A stretch of DNA of 64,000 nucleotides from Gonocerus acuteangulatus (lineage: Eukaryota > Arthropoda > Insecta > Hemiptera > Coreidae), in assembly GCA_946811695.1 (NCBI GenBank), contig OX328132.1, positions 98,181,900 to 98,245,899 on the forward strand, read 5' to 3'. A model generated the notes under the pieces. It was not told the DNA's origin. It was given only the letters and a program-made list of their open reading frames with translations, and did not search any database. Both the position numbers and the translations under genes were made by a program. Numbering within the stretch: the first letter of the stretch is position 1; each line of letters starts with the position of its first letter. This document shows, piece by piece, positions 47,053 to 58,163 of the stretch.

Positions 47053-47171
47053 ACGGGAGTCATTTTCGGTCTCTACTAGGTAGGATCGATAAAGATTCGA
47101 AGAAATTTTTCAAAAGTTCCGTCATGAGTGCAACCTCAATAGCTACTTTCCTTCGGAGGAATGTGCTAAAA
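46080..47171 (+). repeat. Composite repeat R, copy 1
   Basis: Starts GTCACGCAGGAGCTGCATAA and runs through tandem monomers of about 140-150 bp (each with a TCCGG..TAAACC start, TTTAGTTTATTTTTACAAC and a TTTCGT..AAATATA segment) to CTATCGTGTTAACAGACATA. A (TA)n array follows (46991-47049), then TTTCGGTCTCTACTAGGTAG and a shared tail ending in CTTCGGAGGAATGTGCTAAA. The same layout occurs at 60242-61489. Confidence 0.85.
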
Positions 47172-48071
47172 GACATGGAGCGAGTTGGTTTGGTGAAAAA
47201 AACTTGTTCTTTCAGAATGACTGAAACAACTCCTGGAACCATGAAAATTAATTATATATTATTAGATATATTTTTTAATTGACAAGTAGGAATATAGCTA
47301 TTTTGTAACTCATTTACATATTATAATGTGTAAATAATAGTGATAATAAACGTTATTGTAAATATTGCTATATTATTGAAAAAGCAAATAAAATAATATA
47401 TATATATTGGCTCGAAATGATAGACCAATATGTTCTGATGTCATAAATCAAACATAACACACCTGGTGACAGGATACGAATAAAGTAGAGAGACATAGGC
47501 TAGAATTCTTCCAGCCTATACATTTCGGGAGTGAGCTATGCCCTTGTCGAAACTACACAGAGCTAGCAGGCCATTACTTCTTCAGAGCGGTGGTTTGCTT
47601 GCATTACATTTATATCTCTTTCTCCCATATACTCCCTTTCTGTTTAAAGCAGAACATACTTCAGGGCGGATGAGGCATATTTCTGTCAATATAACACAGT
47701 TTGAACTTCTCGCTGTGGCGCTGGGATCTTGAAGATCGCCGCAGGGTAGATGGTTGAGTGGGACGAGAGGTTTCTAGATATGGGGTCTCCAAGTGCTGCC
47801 TTGATGTGGATCTACTAGCTAAGGTTGGCCTTGCTGACATGTCCTGTTAGTAGTGCAGTGCTGTTGGTTAGAGATATACTTCATGCTTTACTGATTTGAT
47901 GCAATGATAGATCAAAAGTCCGACGTGCAATAACTATGTAACCTTAGCAACTTTCCGTTTTAATCCCTAGTTTCACTTGGAAATATTAGAATAGAAACAG
48001 TTAATGTTTTCTGTTAATCTTTTGAGAAAAATGTAAAATGAAATCTCAAAACGAAGCAAGATCCGAGGTGC
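47172..48071. other. Intergenic DNA, nothing recognised
   Basis: No gene or repeat could be supported; a GC-neutral stretch at 47.5-47.9 kb has no useful frame. Confidence 0.5.
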
Positions 48072-48133
48072 CTCACAGTGGGGCCAAACGACTTTTCGTA
48101 TTTCAAAAAAGGCTACGCTTCAAAAAAGGCTAA
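48072..48133. mobile_element. Family M MITE, left tip
   Basis: CACAGTGGGGCCAAACGAC followed by two copies of TTCAAAAAAGGCTA. Interrupted at 48134 by the Jockey fragment; the rest of a family M copy resumes at 49374. Confidence 0.7.
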
Positions 48134-49372
48134 TTCAATAGTGCTTACGAGTTGTAGACGCAATATCCTCCTCGCTTGAACGTAAGAGGTTTTGCGCGAG
48201 TGCCTTCATCGACGTTGCTCAAAAATTCGATCGGGTTGGGCATCCGGGATTACTTTACAAAGTAAAGCTTATACTGCCACACACCTACTTCATTATCCTC
48301 AAATCCTACCTGTCAAACAGATCATTCCAAGTTATACAAGGTACAACCCTTTCCCCAACCTGCTCCATAAATGCTGGAGTCCTCCAAGGGTGTATTATTG
48401 GTCCTCTCCTTTTCCTTCTTTACACTGCGGATATTCCCACACATCCCCAAACCTTACTGACCACCAACGCAAATGATACTACTATCCTTTCAACTTCCCC
48501 TGACCCTTCAGTAGCAACCCGACACCTGCAGGAACATCTTTCTGCTATACAACATTGGAGTGAACGGTGGAGAATAAAAATCAACGCAGAAAAATATAAA
48601 CAGGTGACATTCACTCTCAACCGAAGATCATGGCCTCCTGTCTACATCAAAGACACTCCACTCCCGGAATCAAACGAGGTTCGATATCTAGGATAATACC
48701 TTGACAGCCGACGGACATAGAACCCCCAGACGAGACTGAAAAGACAAGAACTGAACAAAAGGTACCGACTACTTAGACGACTCCTTGGACCTTCATCTAA
48801 ATTATCGATTCAGAACAAACTAACGATATACAAAACAATCATTCGACCAATATGGACATATGGACTTGAACTCTGGAAATCTGCAAAACCATCGAACATC
48901 AACAGAATACAGTCATTCCAGTCCAAAGTTCTTCGTAAAATTGTAAATGCCCCTTTCTACGTCTCCAACAAAACCCTTCACAATGACCTTAACATCCCAT
49001 TTGTCCTCAACCTTGCTAAAACTCGTTTCCAAGTGTTCCAAATTGTCTCTCCATCCTAATCCTGAAGGTCTATCCTTATCTTCCCAATCCCACCCAGACA
49101 ACCATCCCAGGCGGCTAAAGAGTCAGTGGCCCCGAGATAATTTACTTATCTGGTCTTACAGGGATCATTATAATATTTACTTACACAGCACTGGAAGTGC
49201 CAACAATGCTTGACTGATTTCAAATTTTTTATTGATTTTATTTTATTTTACTTTTCTCGTTATTGTCAATTTGTTCATATCATATCTGTATCAACAGACT
49301 TGATAATTGTACTTTTAATTTAGTACAGATTTCAAATTAATAAATAAATAAATAAAAAAAAACAAAAAAAAA
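48134..49372 (+). mobile_element. 5'-truncated Jockey-type LINE with dead RT
   Basis: Runs from mid reverse transcriptase to a poly(A)/(TAAA)n tail at 49338-49372. The frame from 48142 reads 'LRVVDAISSSLERK', then 'FIDVAQKFDRVG' (RT motif with the first catalytic Asp), then a GVLQG-type motif and 'GPLLFLLYTADIP'. The expected catalytic FADD box is 'NANDT', losing one of the two essential Asp. An in-frame stop occurs near 48694, another follows, and a frameshift lies near 49045. The later part has 'YKTIIRPIWTYGLELW' and 'FQSKVLRKIVNAPFYVSN', typical Jockey sequence after the RT. Confidence 0.85.
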
Positions 49373-49373
49373 A

Positions 49374-49800
49374 ACAATTCTCAAACTTTTACAATTGAAC
49401 ATAAAATAATATTTTAGTTTTCATCCAACATAATATTAGCACTGATATCGTTGAAATTAAACATTGAAATCCTAATTAGACTTGGAAAAAATCGAAATAT
49501 ATTTTAAAATCATACATAAATCATATTATTTTAATTAATCACATAGTTGAATTAAGATAAATTTACGTTTTGAAGATGCCAGTCTGATTTTTTTCTAACT
49601 CTAATCAGGTTTCGAATGTTCAATTTCAACGATATCAGTCCTGATATTAAGATAGATGACAAATAAAATATTATTTTATGTTCAGTTGTAAAAGTTTGTT
49701 ATTTATTTACACGTAATTTAATAAACAGGGGAATCAAAAAACAAAAGTCCGGCCAAACAAAGTTGTTATAAATTTTATTAGCTTTCATATATTTTATAAT
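49374..49800. mobile_element. Family M MITE, central hairpin and right arm
   Basis: CTTTTACAATTGAACATAAA, then the hairpin pair containing AGCACTGATATCGTTGAAAT and its inverse near 49620, then the arm back to AAGCTAATAAAATTTA in inverse form. It ends without the terminal motif. Confidence 0.75.
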
Positions 49801-50866
49801 GATTTAATCTTCTTCAATCCACTATTTTTTTCGGAAGGTCAACAAATGAGAATTAACAATGTCAATTCAATTTATTTTTGCTCTGCATTTTTCACGCCTC
49901 AGGTGCTAAAAACCTCACTGAACTAAAAAATACAGCCTAATTGCATTAAGGCCAACCCTACACATGTTATATGAAACATGTAGAGCAAAAATAAATTCAA
50001 TTGACTTTCCTAATTCTCTTTTGTTGACCATCCACCTGAAAGAAATAATGATGAATCGTGATTAGGTGTTGATTTTTCCCCCTCCTGGCACCACTGTGGG
50101 GCGTCACTTGAAAGACCGATTGTTAGATTATTGATATACTAAGGATTTAGAGAATCAGAAATTGTCTCGAAGGAGATATTTTTTCTGCTCCACAGAAATA
50201 TTGATAAGTTTAACAGGCACTAAACCATCTCGACGTGCCTCACTGATAACGAGCTATATCGAGCTATAAAACATTTTATCGCCTAAATCAGGACAGAAAA
50301 TGCGGAAAACACACGAACGGTCTTTACGTCGCACTAACATGGACCTGTCACTTTATAGACGGGATTTTCAGTCCTTGTGATGGGTGGGGGAGGGTCTTAC
50401 TCGGGACCCTAATTACTAATTTACTGGACGTAATTTTTGTTATATTGCCACGTAACTAGGAAAACTTCGTGGTTTGAAAGAGAAAGATATGTTGTTCAAA
50501 CCAATTAAAGCTGCCAAATTTTCTCGGGCTGAGATTGTTACTTCTACAGAAGCAGCGCAGTATCCTGCATTACATATACATTTATTACTCATCAAGATCA
50601 ATAAACAAAAATGTAATGTTATTTTGTATTTACTAACTATTGTAGTATCTGGCATAAAAAAAAAAAACGTTCTGGAAGAATATACTTAAAAAATTGGTAA
50701 TTGAAAATCTGATATATTCAATATAAACTATTCATGCTTTTTTTTGTATTTATATAGGTTTTATCAAGCAAATTATTTAGTGTGCCCTGAGGAACTTCCA
50801 GTGAATGGGCTCACTGAAAAAATCTTCGAATTAAACATGAATGTTTAGACAGTGTGGCAATCAGTA
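49801..50866. other. Intergenic DNA, nothing recognised
   Basis: CACCACTGTGGGGCG near 50090 resembles a family M tip. The opposing frames at 50440-50689 overlap and are not called. Confidence 0.5.
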
Positions 50867-51633
50867 CATTTTTTTTATTTTTTTAATGTTTATTTAAAAT
50901 CTGTACAATTCATATTATACAATAATTAATTGTGCTCGTCTTATTTACATCTCAGTGAGTAATATATGGAAGGAGCCTATCATTACTGGCACTTCCTAAT
51001 ATGTGCTAACATTCATATGTTCACAGTTTTTAACTGCTGTTAGGTTAGCTGGTCACGGGGCCAAAGTCTCTTAAGCCTCCGGGGAAGGTATTTAGGGTGG
51101 GTCTGAGTGGAAAGGGATTGACCTCTAGGATTCGGATGTGATGACAATTTGGAATGGAACGTTAGGAAACGAGATTTTGCGAGGTCTTTTACGAAGGGGA
51201 TATTTAGAACGTTGTGTAGGGTTTCGTTGGAGACATAAAAGGGAGCATTGACTATTCTACGAAGGACTTTGGATTGGAATGCTTGTATTCGTTGTATGTT
51301 TGAGTGTTTTGCTGTTCCCAATAATTCAAGTCCGTAAGTCCAGATAGGTCTGATTATAGTTTTGTATATAGTAAGTGTGTCGTAAGCTTTGAAGTAGGTC
51401 CATGTAATCGTCGTAAGAGTCCAATTCTCCTGTTCAGCTCTTATCTTTTTAGTCGTGTGTGTGGGTTCCATGTGAGTCTGCGGTCTAGTAGAAGTCCCAA
51501 GTAACGTACTTCATTAGATGTAGGAAGTTGACTGTTGCAGATGAAGACCGGAGGGCAAGTGCTCTCATTAAGAGTGAATGTTACGTAACAGCATTTTTCG
51601 GGGTTCACTGTAATTTTCCACAAGTTGCACCAT
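50867..51633 (-). mobile_element. 5'-truncated Jockey-type LINE with 8-bp target duplication
   Basis: AATCAGTA occurs at 50859-50866 and 51634-51641. The poly(A) tail is the T-rich run just inside the left end. The minus frames 51441-51623 and 51040-51471 carry 'NEVRYLGLLLDRRLTWNPHT', 'YKTIIRPIWTYGLELLG', 'FQSKVLRRIVNAPFYVSN' and 'HPNPRGQSLS', the region after the Jockey RT domain. A frameshift separates the two frames. It is closely related to the copy at 48134. Confidence 0.85.
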
Positions 51634-51641
51634 AATCAGTA

Positions 51642-52357
51642 AATAACCCTGCTTTACGTCTCATAAAAAAGTATTTAAATGTTGATACGACATAAATGAA
51701 TACTTTATTTTATATATTCAAATTTCTGATTTTTTTTTGTTGGTATATATGAACTCTCATCAATCACTTGTTTGCTATATTTTAAAAAAAATAAAGGGAG
51801 GAAAGTTCCAGAAACAATTTGAGCAGGAAGAGAGTGGATGAAGGGTGGGTAAAAAAGTTTTCAGGAGTAACCCTCCCCCTTCTCTGGAATTTCCCAGCTC
51901 GCCTCGCAAGTCTCGGAGTTGGTGAATACCGCAATTTGATTCAATACAAACATTCATTTCATTCGATGAACTGCCACTTACAAAAGAATGATTTTCTAGC
52001 GACCAGTTACAATTGTTCACTAAACACGCCTCCGAGGACAATTAGTGTTCAACGGAATGCTATCAAAGGAATAGTTCTTGATAAAATCTTGTAGCACATT
52101 CATATTTGGTATAATAAAAAGCCTGACAGTTTGAAGGAAGCTTGCAATGAGAAGATTGCAATGATTAGAGAGAAGATTAGATTTCGTTGAAAAAATACAT
52201 TTTCTGCTTGAACCATTTAAAAATGCTACTAAAGTTTAATTTGCGACACCCAATTACATTTGAAAGGGCACATGGAGCTCTGAATGATATACCGTGTAAA
52301 CTGCTGAGGACGGTCAGCCCTTCCGATGGACTTTTTATAAATTCTAATATTCTAAAT
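51642..52357. other. Intergenic DNA, nothing recognised
   Basis: Overlapping frames on both strands (51775-52041 and 51819-52094) without recognisable features. Confidence 0.45.
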
Positions 52358-52373
52358 ATATCTAAATATATAT

Positions 52374-52614
52374 ATATATATATATATAAAAAATCAGTCC
52401 CGTAACAGGCCACGAGGGCCCTGAGGGGCAGATACTGTAGAGGTATCTGATTCATGACCATACGGCCCGCTAGGGAGATAGTATGGTCAGTACTATGCTC
52501 CGGCACCCTGATTTTCCCCTATGTGCTTCGACTGCTAAAGTCATTAGCACAAAGGTACCCATTTTTAAATTAATTAAAGGCTGGGTTGGCCTAGGGACGG
52601 CCAGGGAGGCCGAA
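52374..52614 (-). mobile_element. SINE family A copy 4, 5'-truncated
   Basis: The T-run end (A-run on plus) at the left and the family A body are present. The copy stops inside the body at GCCAGGGAGGCCGA without the tRNA-like head. ATATCTAAATATATAT occurs on both sides (52358 and 52615), a likely target duplication in low-complexity DNA. The 5' truncation confirms minus-strand polarity. Confidence 0.75.
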
Positions 52615-53343
52615 ATATCTAAATATATATTCTAAAAATTCACATTCATATTTATAAATAGATTTATGCCGAACTCTGCTCGAGAGACGCTTAGACCACC
52701 CGCCTATGTACAAAATAGGGTTAGTGAGATATTTTACCGGTCTGCCTACAGACATGTATATGGGCGCAACAGACGTTCAGGAAACTTGAGTTTATTGGGC
52801 TTACAGCCGCGTTTCGGACACATTTCTCCGCCTCTCCGTCAATATTAGTATTATAAGATTGTGGTCTTTTTGACATGGATATGTCTAAGCTACGTCCGGA
52901 CGATGGTAAACGACTGTTCCATTGCTATGGTGACTAACCCCCGTGGTTACCTTACTATCGAAACCATAAAATTTTCATAGGTCACGACGTAAAATCATTG
53001 GAGATTAATTTAGAGGGGTTAGTTACAGCGTAATATTAAGCATTACTAATGGGCAATAAATAATGGACCCTCTTCCAGATTAATAAGAAATTGTGTGGAT
53101 AACTAATTATGCCCATGATACAAGCTATTTCCCACAGGGAAATTGGCCTAGCCTATGGCACTCCCCGAATTTAGTCTTGATACAGAACCTAAAGGATACA
53201 AAACCCAAAGAAAAGAAGTCTTATTTCAGAGAAGCTACGTCAGATGAGCACATAACTCAGCAAGGCAGAGACTACATTACAAAATTTGTAATAATTTATT
53301 TAAAGAATGATGGTATGCATATTTAATGACTTAATCATGTCGT
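52615..53343. other. Intergenic DNA, nothing recognised
   Basis: No supportable gene. The frames at 52666-52848 and 53093-53326 are short and unfeatured. Confidence 0.5.
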
Positions 53344-53611
53344 AATATCCTTTATATAGTGCTCTATGTGTTTAACGTTCATATACACCTCTTCAGGCCG
53401 AACATAACATAATATCCTTTATTTAGTACTCTATGTGTTTAACGTTCATATGCACCTTTTCAGGACCAACATAACATAATATCCTTTATTTAGTGCTCTA
53501 TGTGTTTAACGTTCATATACACCTCTTCAGGATCAACATAACATAATATCCTTTATTTAGTGCTCTATGTGTTTAACGTTCATATACACCTCTTCAGGAC
53601 CAGCATAACAT
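53344..53611. repeat. 67-bp tandem array, four units
   Basis: AATATCCTTTAT starts units at 53344, 53411, 53478 and 53545. Copies differ at few positions (for example CTCTTCAGG versus CTTTTCAGG). On the minus strand each unit holds CCTGAAGAGGTGTATATG, resembling the CTGAAGA start of the hairpin signature at 34930. Confidence 0.95.
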
Positions 53612-53705
53612 AATATGTACACCATTTTAGCCATAACAAAGGAATGCCTTCCACAGGCTCCAGTCTATTAGTGGTATTGGACTCTCTTGGTTACGGCTAA
53701 AATGA

Positions 53706-53715
53706 TGTATGCACA

Positions 53716-53763
<48 letters not shown>

Positions 53764-53774
53764 CATACACACAC

Positions 53775-53821
<47 letters not shown>

Positions 53822-53822
53822 G
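53706..53822. repeat. (CA)n then (TA)n compound microsatellite
   Basis: CACACA runs with AAACA interruptions to about 53775, then TA repeats to about 53822. Confidence 0.95.
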
Positions 53823-54700
53823 TAGGAGTTGCTCTTGAAGAGGTCTCTATTGATAGAATAGGCAAAAATATGCCAAATATGAGAAACAATGAAGAACTAA
53901 CTAAGAGGAGTAAAACACAACACACTTCAAACATGAGCAAAGGTTTACATTGATACAATGTATATAAACAAACCTAGTTTAGAATAAAGGCATTGAGAAT
54001 GTATGTGAAGGGATGGTTGAGTGTAAGACAGTTCACTCACTCAGTAAGATTTCTGCATCATTTGCGGTGCAGCCATCCAGTTAGGGATTTGTGGAACCCT
54101 ATCTTCTCCAATCTCTTTGATCTCTTTCGAACTCCTTTCTTGGTCACATTCTGAATGTTCGCGTTACAGTACAGTTAAAGTATCATGCTAAAAGCAACAA
54201 AAAAAGAGTTCCCACTTATAGGAGGTTATCCTAATTCTCTTTTATTGAAACGCTAAACTTATATTTGGAGCAATGCGTCTACTTAATTAACGGAGAGGAA
54301 CTATGTACATTACGATATATGTTCGATATGAAGATTTTAAATACTTCGTCCTCAAGTACACCATGTACAGTGATCCTAGAAACGCCGTTATCAAGACGTT
54401 CAAAGACCTCACAATGCAGGATAAGGAGGCAACCAAGGTTCTGATCACCATAGACTCAATTGGAAAACTGAACAATATTTATTATTTAGTAATAAACTCC
54501 CTAAAATAAGGTCCTTTATTATAAATAAATAATTACTTAATGAAAATAGCTTATTTAGTAACTAAGCCTGCTTAAAACTGAAATAAATAAAGACTGGAGA
54601 TAGAGACAAAAGGTATATGAATCTGTGCTGAATATAAGTTGTTAATAGAGAAAACCCTTTTTCCTGGGTATAAAGAAAAGAGTTAATGAGATAAAGGAAT

Positions 54701-54704
<4 letters not shown>
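53823..54704. other. Intergenic DNA, ORF 54303-54509 unrecognised
   Basis: The plus frame at 54303-54509 gives a 68-residue non-repetitive peptide without known motifs. It is unsupported by splice signals. Confidence 0.4.
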
Positions 54705-54763
<59 letters not shown>

Positions 54764-54925
54764 GGCGCATCTACTTCTAGGTCATTAGCGCCGACATCCA
54801 GGGTGCAGCGAGGAATTTTCCCAGCGAGCCTTGAGATGAGAAAATTCCTGCCGGAGATGGGAATCGAACCCACCATCTCCCGCTTATGAATCCAGCGTGC
54901 TAGCCACTAGACTACGGGAGACCCC
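54705..54925 (-). mobile_element. SINE family B copy 3, complete
   Basis: Target duplication AAGGAATAATT at 54694-54704 and 54926-54936. The head at the right reads GGGTCTCCCGTAGTCTAGTG on the minus strand with B box GGTTCGATTCCCATC. The 3' hairpin GGCGC...GCGCC precedes a poly(A) of about 57 nt. This is the best copy for defining the family. Confidence 0.9.
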
Positions 54926-55071
54926 AAGGAATAATTATTGTTATTATATTGATAATAATTACTAACAGACGTTTGTCTGATTATATCGTCCAAATTCGTA
55001 TGATTATAATCATAAAAAAAAATTGAAAGTCTGTTTAGTTTAGGTAAGAAATATGGAATTTATAAGTAACT

Positions 55072-55487
55072 AGCTGTTACCCAGTGTGCCATGCTACTCC
55101 TACTTTCTGTCTATGACTCTCCTCGTATCAAGATCTACTTGATACCTAGTTGTCTATACCCAGTTTCGAAAATCGGTCAAACGATGTGAATTTGTTTTGG
55201 TTCATAATGATACCCGGCAGAGGCCAGCATAACAGCACTTCATCTAACAGCCGACGGAGGCCAGTAGTTGTCGATTCAAAATGGCCGTCACAATCTGAAT
55301 GGTTCAGTGTAGCCAATTTTTCTTGAACAAACCTTTTGACCTTTTGACCAAATTTTGAAATTTGACTATTTTGATCTAGCCTAGGAGATTTCTCGTATGA
55401 AGACCTACCTGTGTGCCAAGTTTGGTCAAAATCGGTCAAACGGTGTAGATTTGTATAAGGAACAAACAAAAAACAGACAGACACGTG

Positions 55488-55490
<3 letters not shown>
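55072..55490 (+). repeat. Interspersed repeat G, copy 3
   Basis: Same start (AGCTGTTACCCAGTGTGCCA) and order as the copy at 18068, ending CAGACACGTGATTTATATA into a (TA)n array (55491-55525). Confidence 0.8.

Positions 55491-55525
<35 letters not shown>
55491..55525. repeat. (TA)n microsatellite
   Basis: TA run at the 3' edge of repeat G. Confidence 0.95.
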
Positions 55526-55526
<1 letters not shown>

Positions 55527-55964
55527 TTATTAAGTATGTACACTTGAATTTATATTTAGAATCTATAATGTCATAATGACCTCCACCTGTAATGTGAACA
55601 TTCAAAAATACAATTGTTTCTTTCTCCTCTTTGGAAAATTTCTTGAGCATATATACAAAAAAAAACAGCTTTTATTTGACTTTGACAATGAAATCAGATC
55701 TAGTGTATACGAATTTAAATGAAGCCGTGTAATAAAAAAAAAAATCCAGAGTAGCCGCTGTTACTAAGGAAAACAACATAGCAGCAAGCTAAAAGTGTGG
55801 ACAAATTTGGCATTTAAAAAGCTTTAAGTCAATACAATATTTAAGGCTGTATAAGTCAATACAATTATGTACTGAAAACGTACTCACTCTTCAAATACTG
55901 CTCAGAAGGGTTTATTCCAAACAACAAAAAATTCGTCGAAGTATCTTGTTTTACCAGCACATTC
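55526..55964. other. Intergenic DNA, nothing recognised
   Basis: No gene or repeat supported. Confidence 0.5.
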
Positions 55965-55975
55965 ATTTTACTGTT

Positions 55976-56168
55976 TCGGTTTTTAAGGGAAAAGGAGTTT
56001 TTTTTTTGCATCGACAGCTAGGCCATTAGCGCCGATATCCAGGGTGCAGCGAGGAACTTGCCCATCGAGCCGTGGGATGAGAAAATTCCTGCCGCCGGTG
56101 AGGATCGAACCCACTATCTCCCGCTTATGAATCTAAGGCGCTAGCCACTAGACCATGGGTGACCCCTA
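55976..56168 (-). mobile_element. SINE family B copy 4
   Basis: Target duplication ATTTTACTGTT at 55965-55975 and 56169-56179. Head at the right with B box GGTTCGATCCTCACC on the minus strand. The 3' hairpin loses pairing (GGCGC against TCGATGC) and the short A-tail is followed by extra sequence. Confidence 0.8.
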
Positions 56169-56179
56169 ATTTTACTGTT

Positions 56180-57020
56180 AAAATCAATTGTAAATATGCA
56201 GTTTATGGCAAATAAAATTCCATTGTCCTATATTGTAAAAACGTTGAAAATCTCTACGCTCCGCTACTAAATTATCATTGTTTTTAAAAAACATTTTTAT
56301 GACTAACACGCGCTGTTTTCCATTCCACTAATCCTTGATTACTGTCACAAACCCATAGCGCTGCCACCTGCCCAGTCCTGCCACTACTCAGTTCCAACAT
56401 TCCCGTTTTCCTGTGTCACCCTGCATTTGATATGTAATTTTTTTTTGCGGTGTATCTGCTTCTAGGATAGGACGCCACGGGTTATAATAAATACTTATGA
56501 TGGAGGAGAAATATTTGTTCCTTTACTGGTGGGAATGTGTCAAGGAAATTATACAAGAATTAATTAAAAACGATAAGGAGGAAGAGCTAGGTTGGATTTA
56601 ATTAAAGTTGCGGTTCCCAGTCGGAATACAACCTTCAAGGGCAGTTGTCAGTTGTACTTCCCCTCGCGAAACAATGGTGGAATTGGACTTTAAGGGGCTG
56701 TCTTTATAGTAAATACAATCCCCAAAAATACATAAATGTGAAATAGAGGCCAAGTTCCTGCCCCCACAAAGAAACACTCCCTTCCTCAAAAATATCCCCT
56801 CATAAAACCCCCCAAAAACGCCTTACCATTCTACACTACAAAAAAGTAGTATGAGTTGGTGTATTAATTCAATTAAAAATATTTGCCAATACAAGAGATG
56901 ATACAAGAAAGAAATGTCCAAGTTCATTACTTGGAAGACCTCATTGTTGCTTACTAAGAACAGTAAAGACACTTCAACTGACCTTTAAAAACAACAATAA
57001 AAATAATTATATCCAGTAAA
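56180..57020. other. Intergenic; SINE B tail fragment at about 56440-56490
   Basis: TTTTTTTTTGCGGTGTATCTGCTTCTAGG at 56441 onward resembles the inverse of a SINE B 3' tail with poly(A), without the rest. The minus frame at 56598-56789 is unsupported. Confidence 0.4.
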
Positions 57021-57153
57021 TAAAATATCACTTTCCTCAACCAGGTATATTCTTAAACTTGGCAATGTTTTTTTTGTGCCGAAATTATCTTTAGAGAAAA
57101 ACTAAACATTGCCAAGTTTAAGAATATACCTGGTTGAGGAAAGTGATATTTTA
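57021..57153. mobile_element. Perfect 50-bp inverted repeat with 33-bp spacer
   Basis: 57021-57070 and 57104-57153 are exact inverse copies (start TAAAATATCACTTTCCTCAA). Exact identity over 50 bp suggests a recent hairpin element or ongoing gene conversion. No target duplication was identified. Confidence 0.9.
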
Positions 57154-57287
57154 GTAACTTAATATAAGTATTTTTATTGTTGTTGTTAGAATTTAGTTGC
57201 TGCATACCTACTGGCTTTTGTACTTCATATAAAACCAGGGTCTTTGGATTCTGCATAAGGTTCTTCTTACTGCTTGATATTTGATAC

Positions 57288-57590
57288 CAATAATCAGCCT
57301 ACATACATCTAATCACTAGACTAGAAAAGTTAGAAGCTCTTCCAGATGACAGTACTATAGAGGACAAATTGATTGCTCTCGTAACTAAACTATTACACTG
57401 TAAAACACAGGAACCTCATCCCGAGGATAAAGATCACAATAGGGAAAGTGCAGAAGGCCTTCAAGAAAAATATAAGAACAAAGACGATACATTTTGGGTT
57501 TGTGATCCTAAACTTTGTAATTTAGATGGCTCGACTTTGAAAAACTTAGTATCTGCTTTGAACCCCTACGACTTTATTTACTACATTTAA
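57288..57590 (+). CDS. Unrecognised ORF, possible exon or remnant
   Basis: Open from 57288 to the stop at 57590, with 'LEKLEALPDDSTIEDKLIAL' early and 'FWVCDPKLCNLDGSTLKNLV' late. Composition is that of a normal soluble protein. The first Met is internal (57369). An AG precedes the frame at 57280s, so a spliced acceptor is possible. A segment resembling part of an inverted repeat near 21430 follows from 57625. No domain recognised. Confidence 0.25.
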
Positions 57591-58163
57591 GAAAGAAGTC
57601 ACAACTGTTTTTGTTAAGATGCGTCGAAATGTTTTTTAAAACATCAAATATAGGTTCTCCTTACCAAGACGATTCATTTGATACCCCACATGATGGGTTT
57701 CAGAAGGAATGATTGCATTTCGATGGAACAAAAGTAGAAAACGCCATAGGTACTAAATTAAACCGTACAAACCGTACTCTTTCGTTAAATTAATTAAATT
57801 CGCCCGAAAAGAAATACAATAATATTTCCTGCGATTTTTCAAGGATTTAAATGAATCGTCCTTTTGTGTGTTTTTCTTTTTGAGTTATAGATACAGTTAT
57901 AATTATTTCTTCAAAATATCAAGGATTTAATGAAATCGTCCTCAAATCTTGACAATGGCAATATATGTGAAAACGTATGTGTGTAACTGGTGTTGGCATT
58001 AACACTTTCAGGACCGATGGCTTCGAAAAATATTTCCATCGGGCCCAAGTCCTCCTTTTGTATAGGTATTTAGGCAAACTTATAAAAACATATATATGTG
58101 AAGAAACTTTTGAAATGATGTACGTTTAGTGGATTAATTACAATTCAGTTAAGTGACGAATAT
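57591..58163. other. Intergenic DNA with dispersed-repeat segment at 57625-57740
   Basis: 57625-57740 is the inverse of part of 21430-21540 (shared AAAACATCAAATATAGGTTC). Otherwise unassigned. Confidence 0.5.

Noticed and set aside
52666..52848. Short plus-strand ORF
   Set aside because: No domain, no splice support and typical chance length for this window.
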